A stretch of 64,000 nt of DNA from positions 768,501-832,500 of the forward strand of contig NZ_CP014544.1 of NCBI RefSeq assembly GCF_001586255.1. The letters run 5' to 3'. Positions 38,449 through 48,068 of the stretch are shown here, one piece after another (the first letter of the stretch is position 1; every line of letters begins with the position of its first letter). This DNA is from Zhongshania aliphaticivorans (lineage in GTDB: Bacteria > Pseudomonadota > Gammaproteobacteria > Pseudomonadales > Spongiibacteraceae). The translations under genes were made by a program, and so were the position numbers. The notes below the pieces were generated by a model, which was not told the origin of the DNA, ran no database searches, and saw only the letters and a program-made list of their open reading frames with translations.

Positions 38449-40455
38449 TTAGTTGAACGAGGCAAATTCGTAGTTCATGCTCGGCATGGGTTCGTTCACG
38501 TAGCTGCCTTGGATGAAGTCAGGCCCCAATTGCCAAAGCATGGCAAGGGTGGCGGCGCTGCCCACATTAGGAATTAATACTCTGCTTTTAAGCACTTTGG
38601 CTTGCGCAACAATATCTTTGATTTGTTCATCGCTCGGGGTGTCGGTTTTTCTAAAACCCGGTTTTACCAAATGCGGCTGAATATGCGATAAAAACTTATT
38701 GCCTTTTTGGGCGCGGCCGAAGTTGCGAACACTGAGTGCAGAACCCAATTTCTGCAATTGCTGAGCGAAGTTCAGCGCCGGCTTTAAAGCGTTGGCAATA
38801 CTCTCTTCATTAAACTGCAAAATCACCGACGACGGCGGTAGGCCCGCAGCTTTAAATGCAACACTTAGCCACGAGCAAAATTCTGGGTCGTGAAAAACAT
38901 TGCCGCTGAGGTTGATGATGAGTTTTAGGTCTTGGCCGGTCTGGCGTTCTTTGGCCAGTTGTTTGGTCGCCTCAACCACAATCCAGTGGTCGAGTTTGTT
39001 GTTGTCGGGTTCTTGTTCTATGACGCGCAATAACTCGCCTGCGGTGACTTCGCCTTCTACCCAGTCTTTGATATCCAATGAGGCTTCGTAGTGGTCGCCG
39101 TCGGCGTTGCCGAGATTAATCATAGGCTGGAATAAGAGGGTGAGCCGGCCTTGGTTTAAGGCTTCGCTAGCTAATGAGGTCGCGGCCTCCACGGTGCTGA
39201 GCTGTTGACGTTCACGATGACAAATCTCAGCGTTGTTACCACCCGCGAGATAGATTTTTTCGGCGCCGTGGAATAGGGTGTCAAGCAACAAGCTCGCCCG
39301 CGGTGGTGTGAGGTGATTTATAGGCATAATCGCAATACTGGCGGTGCACTGCAGTGACTTCTTTTTGATTTCAAAGATGTCATTTTCAATGGCTCTGCAC
39401 AGTTCCAAGCCCATTTCCAAGGCCGCATCGCTGCCCACGTGGTGGCAGATGGCGGCGATCATGTCGTCGGCAACCCGGCCATAGAATTGGGCGGGCATTA
39501 CTTCGCGAACATGAACGCTGATCGCCTCGAGTATTTTCTCAACATCAAGCAGGCTCGAACTCTGGCGCAGTCTGCTAAAGCGGTCGAGGGATAACAGGAT
39601 CAAGGACGAGTCACTATTGCGCTCATTCTCAATGAACTCCTGCAATACCTCTTGAAACCGGTACTTATTGCTCATCTGGGTGCTGAGATCTAGACCGTTG
39701 AGCTGATTATTGCTGTCGTTATTATTGAGGCTCAGTTGAATACAGGCTTCACCATCGTAGTTAGCGCTATTGCAGGTAATCAGGGTTTTTATTTCGCGGC
39801 CGTCGCTGTGCGCGAAACTAATCTCAAGCTGCTGTTGATCTTTGTTGAGCTGCTGCTTTTTAAGGGCATTTTTAAAGCGGTCCTGGTCTTTGTTGGTGAT
39901 CAAGTCAACAATGGGAAAGCCTTCTAAATCTTCATTACCCATATGTTCGCAAAAGGGCGCGTTAGCATAAATAATCATGCCGTCGGTGATGTAAGCGAGC
40001 GGGTCGAGGTGGTCGGCAAGTAATAGTTCATTGCGTCCTTCCGCTTCTTTAAGGTCAATTTCACGCTGTTTTAATTGGCGACGAAGCGCTTGACTCCGCT
40101 GTTCACGGAGCGCGGCGCCCACGAGCTGGGGGATGTCATATTTACTGATAATGTCTGTGATTGCCGGGTCTGGCGGATTTAACGGGTCCCCTTCGCCCAT
40201 AAATATCAGGGAAATATCGACCTGGTGTTTGCGCAAAATGTGGCCGCAGCGTTGCACGTCAAGTTGCGAGCGCTCGGCATCAAAAATAAGTACATCCCAT
40301 TGCTTTTCGACAATGACTTCGGCGAGTTTTTCGCCGGTTTCAATGCTCTGGGTATGGGCGACTCGGCCAGCACGCCGACAGCAGGCAATGATTTGTTCGG
40401 CGTCATTGTCCGCTAGGCAAAACAGCAGGATATTGATAGCGGTGTCGTTACTCAT
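38449..40455 (-). CDS. fimX: FimX-like c-di-GMP receptor (REC-PAS-degenerate GGDEF-degenerate EAL)
   Basis: A 668-residue protein with FimX architecture: a REC-like domain (about 5-115) lacking a clear phosphoacceptor set, PAS (about 140-245), GGDEF (about 260-415) degenerate at residues 326-331 (GRVADD in place of GGDEF), and EAL (about 425-668) degenerate at 457-459 (EAS) and 576-582 (VRNFGRA in place of the DDFGTG-type loop). It should therefore bind, not make or break, c-di-GMP. In Pseudomonas FimX controls type IV pilus assembly at the pole. Its place next to serB is the same there. Followed downstream in this strand by nothing; the upstream neighbour is a PilZ-like gene. Confidence 0.9.
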   Translation of the reverse strand: MSNDTAINILLFCLADNDAEQIIACCRRAGRVAHTQSIETGEKLAEVIVEKQWDVLIFDAERSQLDVQRCGHILRKHQVDISLIFMGEGDPLNPPDPAITDIISKYDIPQLVGAALREQRSQALRRQLKQREIDLKEAEGRNELLLADHLDPLAYITDGMIIYANAPFCEHMGNEDLEGFPIVDLITNKDQDRFKNALKKQQLNKDQQQLEISFAHSDGREIKTLITCNSANYDGEACIQLSLNNNDSNNQLNGLDLSTQMSNKYRFQEVLQEFIENERNSDSSLILLSLDRFSRLRQSSSLLDVEKILEAISVHVREVMPAQFYGRVADDMIAAICHHVGSDAALEMGLELCRAIENDIFEIKKKSLQCTASIAIMPINHLTPPRASLLLDTLFHGAEKIYLAGGNNAEICHRERQQLSTVEAATSLASEALNQGRLTLLFQPMINLGNADGDHYEASLDIKDWVEGEVTAGELLRVIEQEPDNNKLDHWIVVEATKQLAKERQTGQDLKLIINLSGNVFHDPEFCSWLSVAFKAAGLPPSSVILQFNEESIANALKPALNFAQQLQKLGSALSVRNFGRAQKGNKFLSHIQPHLVKPGFRKTDTPSDEQIKDIVAQAKVLKSRVLIPNVGSAATLAMLWQLGPDFIQGSYVNEPMPSMNYEFASFN

Positions 40456-40494
40456 AATGACTCATTACGTGGTGATGCCTGGATCGCTGCGGAC

Positions 40495-42297
40495 TTACAA
40501 TATATCCCAGAGCTGATTGAAATCTCCTTTATTTCCTGGCTCGGCGTCCGGTGCCTCCGCCTTAAAGGCGGCGCGAGAAATGTCTTGAAAGGTGAAGAGC
40601 TTGAAGGCATTGGAGTTTTCGATCTTTTTATCGAGTTTTACCCGCATTGCGTGGCCGGGGCGCAGTAGTTCGACGGTTTGGCCTTCGGCGAAGCCCGTGA
40701 CGCTAGACAATAGCAGTAAAGGGCCTTTGGCGAGCTGCCCGCCGGGCAGTAGCATGGCACGCTGAAAGTCTTGAACTGGCAGACCTGAATGAATCAGCCT
40801 GACGCTGTAGGGGGTGGCTGCGGAGGCAATGGTTTCAATGCCAATTTGATGAATATCGTCGCTGCGCAGCCAGCGCACCACAGCAATTTGCCAGCCCTCG
40901 TGATCGTTGACTTTTATGCCGAGTAACTCGCCCGTACGAATGCGCGCTTGTGCCGATTCTGGCCACTCAAGCCGGTAGCCTGCGCTACTGGTGTCAAGAA
41001 GGCGAGTACGTAAGTATTGGTGCTGGGTGTCGGGTGTTGGGCTATTGTGATTGTTCGACGGTAAGCTATAACTGATATTCTCGACGTGGCTAGGCATTTG
41101 ATCATATTCAATGTCGAGGTGTTCTGTTGTATTGCTGTCTACGTCACGGGTGTCTAGGCCGGCGCTGCCCCAAGCATCTTTAGCTTTGCCTTCGTCTTTA
41201 AAATAGGGGTCCGGGCGGGACTCCGCTTGATTGCGATCTATTTTAAACTGTTCGAAATCAATTTGATTAGCTACAAAAAAGTGGGTGGCGTTCATACCCA
41301 GAGTGATAAGCACCGGCTCATTGCAAGGGACCCGCTCTGCGGCGCGTGATGTTGCTGAACTCCACGCGATTGCCAAGTGATCGATGATCGTTTTGGGTAG
41401 CGTGGTAGGTGCGCTAGCTTTGCGAGCGGGCGCACTGTCTGACATGGCGCCACCCTGGCTTAAAATCGCTTTGGTGTCTATGCCTAGCCAGCCAGGTGCT
41501 GGTGCCCGTTGAATTAACTCGCGGTATACGGGCTGACCATCTTCTTTGGGATTTAAAAGGAGTACGCAGCTTTCTAGGCGGTCAGCGCGCAATTCGATAA
41601 ACGCTGTCCAGTAGCTCAGCTCTTTGAATATTTCTTCTATATGGCGCTGGGGCAGCTGGTGAGTGCGGCTGCAAGCGAGCATTAATGAGCGCAGATACGC
41701 TTGCACTACTACGCCATCGCCGTGAGTGACGTCGCTGACCTTAATCTTGCTCAGTTTCATGCTCAGCGCGCATTGGTAGATGGTGTGCAATGTTTGCCAA
41801 AAACCATTCTGGCTGGCGCGGTAGAGCTGGTGACTGCGCAATAATATACAGCTGTACTCCGTCAATGCGCGGTGCAGGCAGATTCCCATGGCTTCCTTGG
41901 GTTTTAGCAAGCGACTTTCTGCCTCAAAACCCTGAAATGCCTGACAATAGGCGGTAGCTAGCTGGGTGTTTAAGGTGTCTGCAAGCAGCACAATTTTTTC
42001 AGTTTTTTCCGGTAGAATTATCGGCTTGTTCAAGTAGTGCTGGGATAAGCCTTTGGTGACGTAATGCACCTGTGGACGAATTTTTTCAAGAATTTCTAGG
42101 CGGTCTTTGGCTTTGCAGGCGACGTGACTGAGCTCTGACAGCGCTTGGAACAGCTGACGGGTAGACTCGCCAAGATTAGCGAGGGGCAAACTACTTAACC
42201 ATGAGTTAACTGCGCCAGCATTTAATGCGAACTGGCTGTGGCTATCGCGATTAAATTTGGGTAAGACTAAGGCTAAGCTTGAGCTACTTTTCATCAT
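40495..42297 (-). CDS. PilZ-like domain protein, FimX neighbour
   Basis: A 600-residue soluble protein of unknown function. The N-terminal 250 residues are helical. Near residues 428-495 there is a PilZ-like stretch: RTRLLDTSSAG (430-440), with the D/NxSxxG signature at 435-440 and Arg residues upstream, then GELLGIK and GWQIAVVRWLR followed by QIGIETI, which matches the PilZ beta-barrel order. A further beta region (about 505-570) follows. A linker rich in Asp, Ser and Asn (about 350-425) separates the halves. It is 39 bp upstream of fimX on the same strand, so the two are probably one operon. I infer c-di-GMP binding. Confidence 0.75.
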   Translation of the reverse strand: MMKSSSSLALVLPKFNRDSHSQFALNAGAVNSWLSSLPLANLGESTRQLFQALSELSHVACKAKDRLEILEKIRPQVHYVTKGLSQHYLNKPIILPEKTEKIVLLADTLNTQLATAYCQAFQGFEAESRLLKPKEAMGICLHRALTEYSCILLRSHQLYRASQNGFWQTLHTIYQCALSMKLSKIKVSDVTHGDGVVVQAYLRSLMLACSRTHQLPQRHIEEIFKELSYWTAFIELRADRLESCVLLLNPKEDGQPVYRELIQRAPAPGWLGIDTKAILSQGGAMSDSAPARKASAPTTLPKTIIDHLAIAWSSATSRAAERVPCNEPVLITLGMNATHFFVANQIDFEQFKIDRNQAESRPDPYFKDEGKAKDAWGSAGLDTRDVDSNTTEHLDIEYDQMPSHVENISYSLPSNNHNSPTPDTQHQYLRTRLLDTSSAGYRLEWPESAQARIRTGELLGIKVNDHEGWQIAVVRWLRSDDIHQIGIETIASAATPYSVRLIHSGLPVQDFQRAMLLPGGQLAKGPLLLLSSVTGFAEGQTVELLRPGHAMRVKLDKKIENSNAFKLFTFQDISRAAFKAEAPDAEPGNKGDFNQLWDIL

Positions 42298-42371
42298 GTC
42301 CCGTTAATTTCCGCAGTCTCAAAGCACAAATATTAAGTATGTGCATTAAGTCTATGTTTTTACGCGTTAAT

Positions 42372-43385
42372 TCATAATAGCGCAAGTGGTCGTTTACTGC
42401 TCGCGTGAGGATCTTCTCTCACTAAGCGCGGTACTAAGTAACCTGGCAAGCTGGCCAGCACCTCTCGCATTAGTGTCTGGGCGGTGGATTCAGGTACATC
42501 AAAATGACTCGCGCCGCGGACTTTATCTAGTACATGCAAATAATAGGGCATAACCCCTGTCTCAAACAGTCGACGGCTTAACTTAATTAATATTTCGGCA
42601 CGATCATTGATACCTTTAAGTAAAACGGTTTGATTTAACAAGTGAATATTGGCATCACGTAGTGATTTGAGGGCGTCTGTGCTGGCGTCATCCAATTCAT
42701 TGGCGTGGTTGCAGTGGATGACCATTACCGTATGCAGGCGGTGCTTGGTGAGTACCTTGATTAAATCCGGGGTAATGCGAGCGGGTAATACCAGCGGCAG
42801 GCGAGTGTGAATACGCAGTGTTTCAACATGGGGAATATTGGCAATGCGGCCAATGAGTTTGTCTAAATAATCGTCGCTGGTGGCCAGCGGATCGCCGCCG
42901 CTGAGGATAACTTCATGGATTTCGGGATGCTCGGCAATATAATCCAGGGCCTGCTGCCAGTCTTTTTGGCTGGGATTGTTGTCGCTGTAGGGGAAGTTGC
43001 GCCGAAAGCAGTAGCGGCAGTGCACTGCGCAGGCGGAGCTGGTGATGAGTAATACTCTACCACGGTATTTATGAATTAAGCCTGGCGCTGGATTGGCGTC
43101 GAGCTCCGCTAGCGGGTCGTCAATAAAGTTGGGCTGCGGCTCGGTTTCTTGTGCTTGTGGTAAAACTTGTAACAGTAGGGGGTCGTTCCAGTTGCCGGGT
43201 TGCATCTTGGCGATAAAGGCTTCGGTTGCCCGCAAAGGGAATTGTTTGAGCGCGCCAATAAGTTCTGGGCGAGCGGCAATGTCTAAACCCAAACGCTTAA
43301 AAAGCTGTTCTGGGTCGCGGATCATCTGCTGCATTTGCTGTTGCCAGCTTTGAGTCTGCCAAATTGTGGTGATAAGAGGTATCAT
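42372..43385 (-). CDS. epmB: EF-P beta-lysylation protein EpmB
   Basis: EpmB is a radical-SAM lysine 2,3-aminomutase that converts L-alpha-lysine to (R)-beta-lysine for elongation factor P. The 337-residue protein has the Fe-S motif CAVHCRYCFRRNFPY, EVILSGGDPLA, and the C-terminal PGYLVPRLVRE. It is divergent from efp with only 48 bp between starts, so both promoters must be in that short gap or overlap the genes. EpmA and EF-P follow on the other strand, a complete system. Confidence 0.97.
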   Translation of the reverse strand: MIPLITTIWQTQSWQQQMQQMIRDPEQLFKRLGLDIAARPELIGALKQFPLRATEAFIAKMQPGNWNDPLLLQVLPQAQETEPQPNFIDDPLAELDANPAPGLIHKYRGRVLLITSSACAVHCRYCFRRNFPYSDNNPSQKDWQQALDYIAEHPEIHEVILSGGDPLATSDDYLDKLIGRIANIPHVETLRIHTRLPLVLPARITPDLIKVLTKHRLHTVMVIHCNHANELDDASTDALKSLRDANIHLLNQTVLLKGINDRAEILIKLSRRLFETGVMPYYLHVLDKVRGASHFDVPESTAQTLMREVLASLPGYLVPRLVREDPHASSKRPLALL

Positions 43386-43433
43386 TGTTGCCTTTTTAAT
43401 CTACGGTTTACGACCTAGCCGCTGAGGAGAACC

Positions 43434-44003
43434 ATGGCCAATTATTCTACTAACGAATTTCGCAACGGGCTTAAAGTTATGCTCGATGGCGAGCCCTGTT
43501 CAATTCTGGAAAATGAATTTGTTAAACCCGGTAAAGGTCAGGCCTTTAACCGTGTGCGTCTGCGCAATCTTAACTCTGGCCGAGTATGGGAGCGCACGTT
43601 TAAATCCGGCGAGTCACTGGAAGGTGCCGATGTTGTTGATCAGAGTATGGAATACCTTTACAACGACGGCGAATTTTACCACTTTATGGATCCAGAATCC
43701 TTTGAGCAGGTGCAAGCAGACACAAAAGCCGTGGGTGACGCGTCGCTGTGGCTGAAAGAGCAGGATGTCTGTACGGTGACGCTGTACAACGGCGCGCCTT
43801 TGTCAGTTACGCCGCCAAATTTTGTTGAATTACCCATCGTAGAAACTGACCCCGGTGTTAAAGGTGATACCGCGCAAGGCGGAACCAAACCTGCTCACCT
43901 CAGTACGGGTGCGGTGGTGAAAGTGCCTTTATTTATTAGCGAAGGCGAAGTAATCAAGGTAGATACCCGCACGGGCGAATACCAGAACCGAGTTAAGACC
44001 TAA
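43434..44003 (+). CDS. efp: Elongation factor P
   Basis: EF-P relieves ribosome stalling at polyproline. The 189-residue protein has three KOW/OB-like domains. The modification site is Lys34 in [10 protein letters not shown], the beta-lysylated type (as opposed to the rhamnosylated Arg of Pseudomonas). The start ATG 43434 has GAGGAGAACC upstream. Its stop abuts the epmA GTG with no gap. Confidence 0.98.
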   Translation: MANYSTNEFRNGLKVMLDGEPCSILENEFVKPGKGQAFNRVRLRNLNSGRVWERTFKSGESLEGADVVDQSMEYLYNDGEFYHFMDPESFEQVQADTKAVGDASLWLKEQDVCTVTLYNGAPLSVTPPNFVELPIVETDPGVKGDTAQGGTKPAHLSTGAVVKVPLFISEGEVIKVDTRTGEYQNRVKT

Positions 44004-44957
44004 GTGAACGAGTGGCGGCCCTCTGCCGATATTACGGCCTTGGGCCGTCGCGCACAGCTCCTTAGTGAGATCCGCCAGTTTTTTGCGGCGCGGGGGGTGC
44101 TGGAAGTAGACACCCCGCTGCTTGCCTCTGCACCCGTTACTGATCCCAATATTGAAGCCATTACTGCCCAGTCGCCTAGCGGCGAGGGGCAAATGTACCT
44201 GCAAACCTCACCTGAATTTGCCATGAAGCGCTTATTGGCTGCGGGTAGTGGGCCGATTTATCAAATTTGCAAAGCCTTTCGCCGGGGTGAGCGCGGGCGT
44301 CGTCATAATCCTGAATTCACCATGTTGGAGTGGTATCGCCCAGGTATGAGTCTCGATGCCTTGATAGATGAGGTGGTGGCGGTCATTACTCTGGCGAGCG
44401 GCAGCGTAGATGTGGCGCTGCTGACTTACCAAAAGGTATTTGAACTACATTGTCATCTCAATCCGCATACTGCGAGCTTAGCGGAATTAAAGGTCTGTGC
44501 GAGGCGGCACCTCGACCTGGGCTTTGACAGCGATGATCGCGATCTGTGGTTACAGCTGTTGATGTCGTTGGTGGTCGAGCCAGCGCTAGACCCCGCGCAA
44601 ATCAGTATTGTTTATGATTTTCCTGAGACGCAGGCTGCCTTGGCAAAAATTGCGGTAAATGGCGACGGCCATCCAGTGGCTCGTCGCTTCGAAGCGTTTT
44701 TCGCGGGCATGGAACTGGCTAATGGTTATGATGAATTGCGCGATGCGAATGAACTGGTGCGTAGGATTGGCGATGATCATCGCCGCCGCGGCCTTAGCGG
44801 CCAAGATTTACCTCCGATAGACCGCTATTTGTTAAAGGCCATGCCATGTCTGCCAGAATGCACTGGTGTCGCGATTGGCTTTGATCGGCTGGTGATGATT
44901 GCGTGTAAAGCCGAACGGATAGACCAGGTTATTGCCTTTCCGCTTGAGCGGGTGTGA
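44004..44957 (+). CDS. epmA: EF-P lysine ligase EpmA (GenX/PoxA)
   Basis: EpmA is a LysRS paralogue that attaches beta-lysine to Lys34 of EF-P. The 317-residue protein is a class II aminoacyl-tRNA synthetase core without the anticodon domain: YLQTSPEFAMKRLLAAG, the motif 2 FRRGERGRRHNPEFTMLEWYRPG, and motif 3 GVAIGFDRLVMI. Start is GTG 44004 directly after the efp stop, so the two are translationally coupled. Its presence with epmB fits the Lys-type EF-P. Confidence 0.97.
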   Translation: MNEWRPSADITALGRRAQLLSEIRQFFAARGVLEVDTPLLASAPVTDPNIEAITAQSPSGEGQMYLQTSPEFAMKRLLAAGSGPIYQICKAFRRGERGRRHNPEFTMLEWYRPGMSLDALIDEVVAVITLASGSVDVALLTYQKVFELHCHLNPHTASLAELKVCARRHLDLGFDSDDRDLWLQLLMSLVVEPALDPAQISIVYDFPETQAALAKIAVNGDGHPVARRFEAFFAGMELANGYDELRDANELVRRIGDDHRRRGLSGQDLPPIDRYLLKAMPCLPECTGVAIGFDRLVMIACKAERIDQVIAFPLERV

Positions 44958-44960
44958 GTG

Positions 44961-44996
44961 CGTCTGGCGTCGGACGTCAGGCGTCTGACGAGAGTG
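44961..44996. repeat. GACGTC-type intergenic repeat between epmA and psd
   Basis: GTCTGGCGTCGGACGTC (44962-44978) and AGGCGTCTGACGAG (44979-44992). The first 12 bases recur at 8992-9003, and the last part, GTCTGACGAG, shares its ends with the 17-mer at 9006-9022. It fills almost the whole 19-bp convergent gap and runs into the psd 3' end, so it overlaps codons there. Confidence 0.7.
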
Positions 44997-45837
44997 TTCC
45001 CAAGACTTCACCTAAGCGGGTTGGGGTGGTGGCCACAAATTTCTCCGCCCACTGCACTTGGTCTTTGCCAAACAGCACTATTGCGGTAGAGCCAAGTTTG
45101 AAACGCCCCATTTCCTCGCCTTTATCTAAAAAGATTTCTCTGGCGCCTTTGCGGTAGTCTGTTGTTTTGATGCCGCTAGGTGGCGGCGCTATTTGGCCGT
45201 CCCAGACGGTTTCAATGCCCGCCACGATCAGCGCGCCGACCAAAATAACTGCCATTGGGCCAGCCTCGGTCTCAAATAAACACACTGCGCGTTCATTGCG
45301 GGCGAATAAGCCCTGCACGTTTTCGGCGGTGGTGGTGTTCACAGAAAACAGTGCGCCGGGAATATAGGTCATCGACTGCAGCGTACCCGCCAGCGGCATG
45401 TGCACGCGGTGATAGTCGCGGGGCGACAAATACACGGTGGCAAAGCTGCCGCCAGCGAATAGCGCCGCCGCTTCGCGATTACCGCCCAGTAATTGCAGTA
45501 AGCTGTAATCTTGGCCCTTGGCCTGAAAAATGCGCCCGTCAATAATTTGCCCCAGTTGGCTGATGGCGCCGTCTGCGGGACAGGCAATGTCCTGCGCACC
45601 TGGGGCAATCGGCCGCGCGCCGTCTTTTAGCGCGCGGGTGAAAAACGCGTTGAAGTTCTGATAATTGCGATAATCTGGGTCCGCCGCCTCGTTCATGTCA
45701 ACGTTGTACTGGGCAATGAACCGGCTAATCAGTAGGTCTTTCAGCCAGGGAATTTGGGTTTCCGCTAATTTACCAACAAGCCTTGATAGCAGGTGCTGGG
45801 GCAGCAGGTATTGCAAAATTATAAACGCGATGTTCAC
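44977..45837 (-). CDS. psd: Phosphatidylserine decarboxylase proenzyme
   Basis: Psd converts phosphatidylserine to phosphatidylethanolamine at the inner membrane. The 286-residue proenzyme starts at GTG 45837 with AAAGGA upstream. It has the self-cleavage site LGST near residue 252 ([12 protein letters not shown]), where Ser becomes the pyruvoyl group, and the catalytic region [17 protein letters not shown] and the [14 protein letters not shown] segment. It is last in an rsgA-sseA-psd operon. The extreme C-terminus (GTLSSDA) lies in repeat-derived sequence. Confidence 0.97.
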   Translation of the reverse strand: MNIAFIILQYLLPQHLLSRLVGKLAETQIPWLKDLLISRFIAQYNVDMNEAADPDYRNYQNFNAFFTRALKDGARPIAPGAQDIACPADGAISQLGQIIDGRIFQAKGQDYSLLQLLGGNREAAALFAGGSFATVYLSPRDYHRVHMPLAGTLQSMTYIPGALFSVNTTTAENVQGLFARNERAVCLFETEAGPMAVILVGALIVAGIETVWDGQIAPPPSGIKTTDYRKGAREIFLDKGEEMGRFKLGSTAIVLFGKDQVQWAEKFVATTPTRLGEVLGTLSSDA

Positions 45838-45860
45838 AAAATAGTCCTTTTAACATGGGT

Positions 45861-46706
45861 TCAAGGTTGCTGGGCGCTACCTTGGGGTTGGTCGCCAACT
45901 TCTACAGGGGTGTCATCGCGATTTCCCCACTCGCCCCACGAGCCGTGATAACCCTTGATATGGGGGTAACCGAGGATTTTCATTAATAAGTAAGTGAGGC
46001 CGGAGCGGTGGTGGGTCTGGCAGTGGGTGATAATGGTTTTGTCACTGCTCAGGCCGAGTTGATCTAAGCGCAGCTGCAGAGTGCTTAGGTCCTTCAGGCG
46101 CATATCGTTCTCTTTGTCGATGAGTTCTAGCCAGTCTAAATTGACGGCGCCGGGAATGTGGCCGCCGCGCTGCGCGAGGACTTTCTCGCCGCGATACTCT
46201 TCGGGTGAACGGGCGTCCCAAATTGCCAGCTGGCTGTTGTCGAGTAGGCTGATAAAGTCTTCGATCTCGGCAATAGGGGTGCTGTCAATGCTGATAACGA
46301 TTTCACTTGGCGGTGGCAGATTAGCCACTTCCTCGCTGGGGTGACCACCATTTAGCCAGGCCTGCAGGCCGCCATTTAAATAGGAGTAGTTGTGGTGGCC
46401 AATAACATCCAGCGTCCAGATTAAACGCCCAGCCCAGCCACCACCTTCATCGTCATAAACAATTACGTGTTTCTCTGGGCTTAGGCCAACGCGAGAAAAG
46501 AGTGCTTGTAATTGCGCTGTCGAGGGCAGTTTGCCCACGGCGGGCTTGATACCGCACTGGAGTTCGGCAGGGGCAATGTGAACCGCACCCGGCACATGGT
46601 GTTTTGCGTAATTGTCGGCGCTGCTGGTATCTAAGATAAGCAGTTTGGGCTCGTGGAGTGCGTCCGCGAGTTGGGTCGCTTCAATAAGTAATGGCCAGTC
46701 TTTCAT
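45861..46706 (-). CDS. Thiosulfate/3-mercaptopyruvate sulfurtransferase (tandem rhodanese)
   Basis: A 281-residue two-domain rhodanese. The first domain (about 10-130) is catalytically inactive; the second (about 145-270) has the active-site Cys in IITHCQTHHRSGLTY. In Pseudomonas the same neighbour of psd is rhdA, a thiosulfate sulfurtransferase; the loop CQTHHRS is closer to that group than to SseA (CGSGVT). It lies between rsgA and psd in one operon with 23 bp to psd. Confidence 0.93.
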   Translation of the reverse strand: MKDWPLLIEATQLADALHEPKLLILDTSSADNYAKHHVPGAVHIAPAELQCGIKPAVGKLPSTAQLQALFSRVGLSPEKHVIVYDDEGGGWAGRLIWTLDVIGHHNYSYLNGGLQAWLNGGHPSEEVANLPPPSEIVISIDSTPIAEIEDFISLLDNSQLAIWDARSPEEYRGEKVLAQRGGHIPGAVNLDWLELIDKENDMRLKDLSTLQLRLDQLGLSSDKTIITHCQTHHRSGLTYLLMKILGYPHIKGYHGSWGEWGNRDDTPVEVGDQPQGSAQQP

Positions 46707-46875
46707 AATAGATAATGTGTTCGCTGATTTTTAATGAATTGTAGCAGTAGCGGCCGAGGTGATGCGATGTAAATAGGCGTTTTACTGCGGGCGTCATGGT
46801 GCCATAAAATGTATCGCTGTAAAATTGAGACAGTAATTATTGGATATTACTCACTGCGTTAAATTGCGCGGCAAA

Positions 46876-47886
46876 TTATTCTGCGGTGAGGCTAGCAATA
46901 ATTTGTCGATAACTGGCCATGCGCTCGGGCCGAATTTTATCCTCGGCTTCGGCGGCGAGCAGGGCGCAGCGCGGTTCGTGCTCGTGCTTGCAGTCTCGAA
47001 AGCGGCACAGACCGAGAAATGGCCGGAATTCGATGAAGCCAGCCAATACCTTTTCGCGGTCCATATTCCACAGCGCAAACTCCCTGATACCCGGCGAATC
47101 GATAAGGCTGCCGCCGTCAGGGAAATGGTAAAGCCGAGCGGTCGTGGTGGTGTGTCGGCCCTTGGCGGTGGCTTCAGACAATGCGCCAATACGGGAGTCG
47201 GTACCGGGTAGCAGGCTGTTAACTAGGGACGATTTACCCACCCCAGATTGACCAACAAACACGCTGATGTGCTCGCGTAGGGTAGCTTTTAGCTCGTCGA
47301 GCCCGTGCTCAGATTCTGTTGACGCCCGTGTGACGGGATAGCCAATCTCTTCGTACCTAGCGAGCATAGAATTTAGGTAGTCGCTGTTCTCTTCATTAAC
47401 TAGGTCAGTTTTATTAAGCAGTAAAATCGGGCGAATACCGATGGCCTCAGAGGCCACTAAGTAGCGGTCAATGAGGTTGGCGTGGGCGCGGGGTTCAGGG
47501 GCGATAACGATCACAATGTGGTCGATATTGGCCGCCACCGGCTTGAGTTTGCCATGGTTGTCGGGGCGCTGCAGTAGGCTGCGGCGCTCGTTGCAGGCGA
47601 CGACGACACCCGTGGGCTTGCCTTCGTGCCAGGTAACGCGGTCACCGGTCACCAGGCCTTCGACCTGAGCGCGCACATGGCAGCGCTGGCGCTGCCCTTC
47701 ATCGCCCTCGACCTCGACCTGCTGACCAAAGTGGCTGACAATAAGGCCGCTCTGCTCGGGGCCGAGCTCACCCTCGTTTAGTGCTTGGTCAGCGCGGCTG
47801 TCGCGTTTACTCGCGCGCTCGGTGCGTTCTGCCTGAACTTTTTCTATCCGCCAGCGTTGCTGGCGGCTGAGTTTACGCTTGGTCAT
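46876..47886 (-). CDS. rsgA: Small ribosomal subunit biogenesis GTPase RsgA
   Basis: RsgA (YjeQ/EngC) is a late 30S assembly GTPase. ATG 47886 ([18 protein letters not shown]) is chosen over a GTG two codons earlier because it matches the Pseudomonas N-terminus; 336 residues. It has an OB-fold (about 40-110), a circularly permuted GTPase (NKTDL before [16 protein letters not shown], then DSPGIRE) and a zinc site in [14 protein letters not shown]. In Pseudomonas motAB precede it; they are absent here. It is divergent from orn. Confidence 0.97.
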   Translation of the reverse strand: MTKRKLSRQQRWRIEKVQAERTERASKRDSRADQALNEGELGPEQSGLIVSHFGQQVEVEGDEGQRQRCHVRAQVEGLVTGDRVTWHEGKPTGVVVACNERRSLLQRPDNHGKLKPVAANIDHIVIVIAPEPRAHANLIDRYLVASEAIGIRPILLLNKTDLVNEENSDYLNSMLARYEEIGYPVTRASTESEHGLDELKATLREHISVFVGQSGVGKSSLVNSLLPGTDSRIGALSEATAKGRHTTTTARLYHFPDGGSLIDSPGIREFALWNMDREKVLAGFIEFRPFLGLCRFRDCKHEHEPRCALLAAEAEDKIRPERMASYRQIIASLTAE

Positions 47887-47929
47887 AGACACGTCATTCG
47901 CCGGAGAAGCGCCATCTTAACCCATGAGC

Positions 47930-47938
47930 TGGTATAAT
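47930..47938 (+). promoter_or_regulatory. Extended -10 promoter before orn
   Basis: TGGTATAAT is an extended -10 (TGnTATAAT) with a perfect TATAAT at 47933-47938, 131 bp before the orn ATG. No good -35 is visible at 17 bp, which is acceptable for this promoter type. Confidence 0.55.
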
Positions 47939-48068
47939 CGACACTGCGGTGAGACAGACACCGTGTATTTTGACAGCAATTCCGGTTTGTTACAGCGTAA
48001 ACCACTGACTCCGCGCGGTTTCTACCGTGTTTTTGTTTCCCGTTTTTATATACCGCAAAGGCATCCGC

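Noticed and set aside
38449..40455. FimX-like gene as an active diguanylate cyclase or phosphodiesterase
   Set aside because: GGDEF is GRVADD and the EAL and DDFGTG-type motifs are altered, so enzyme activity is not expected.
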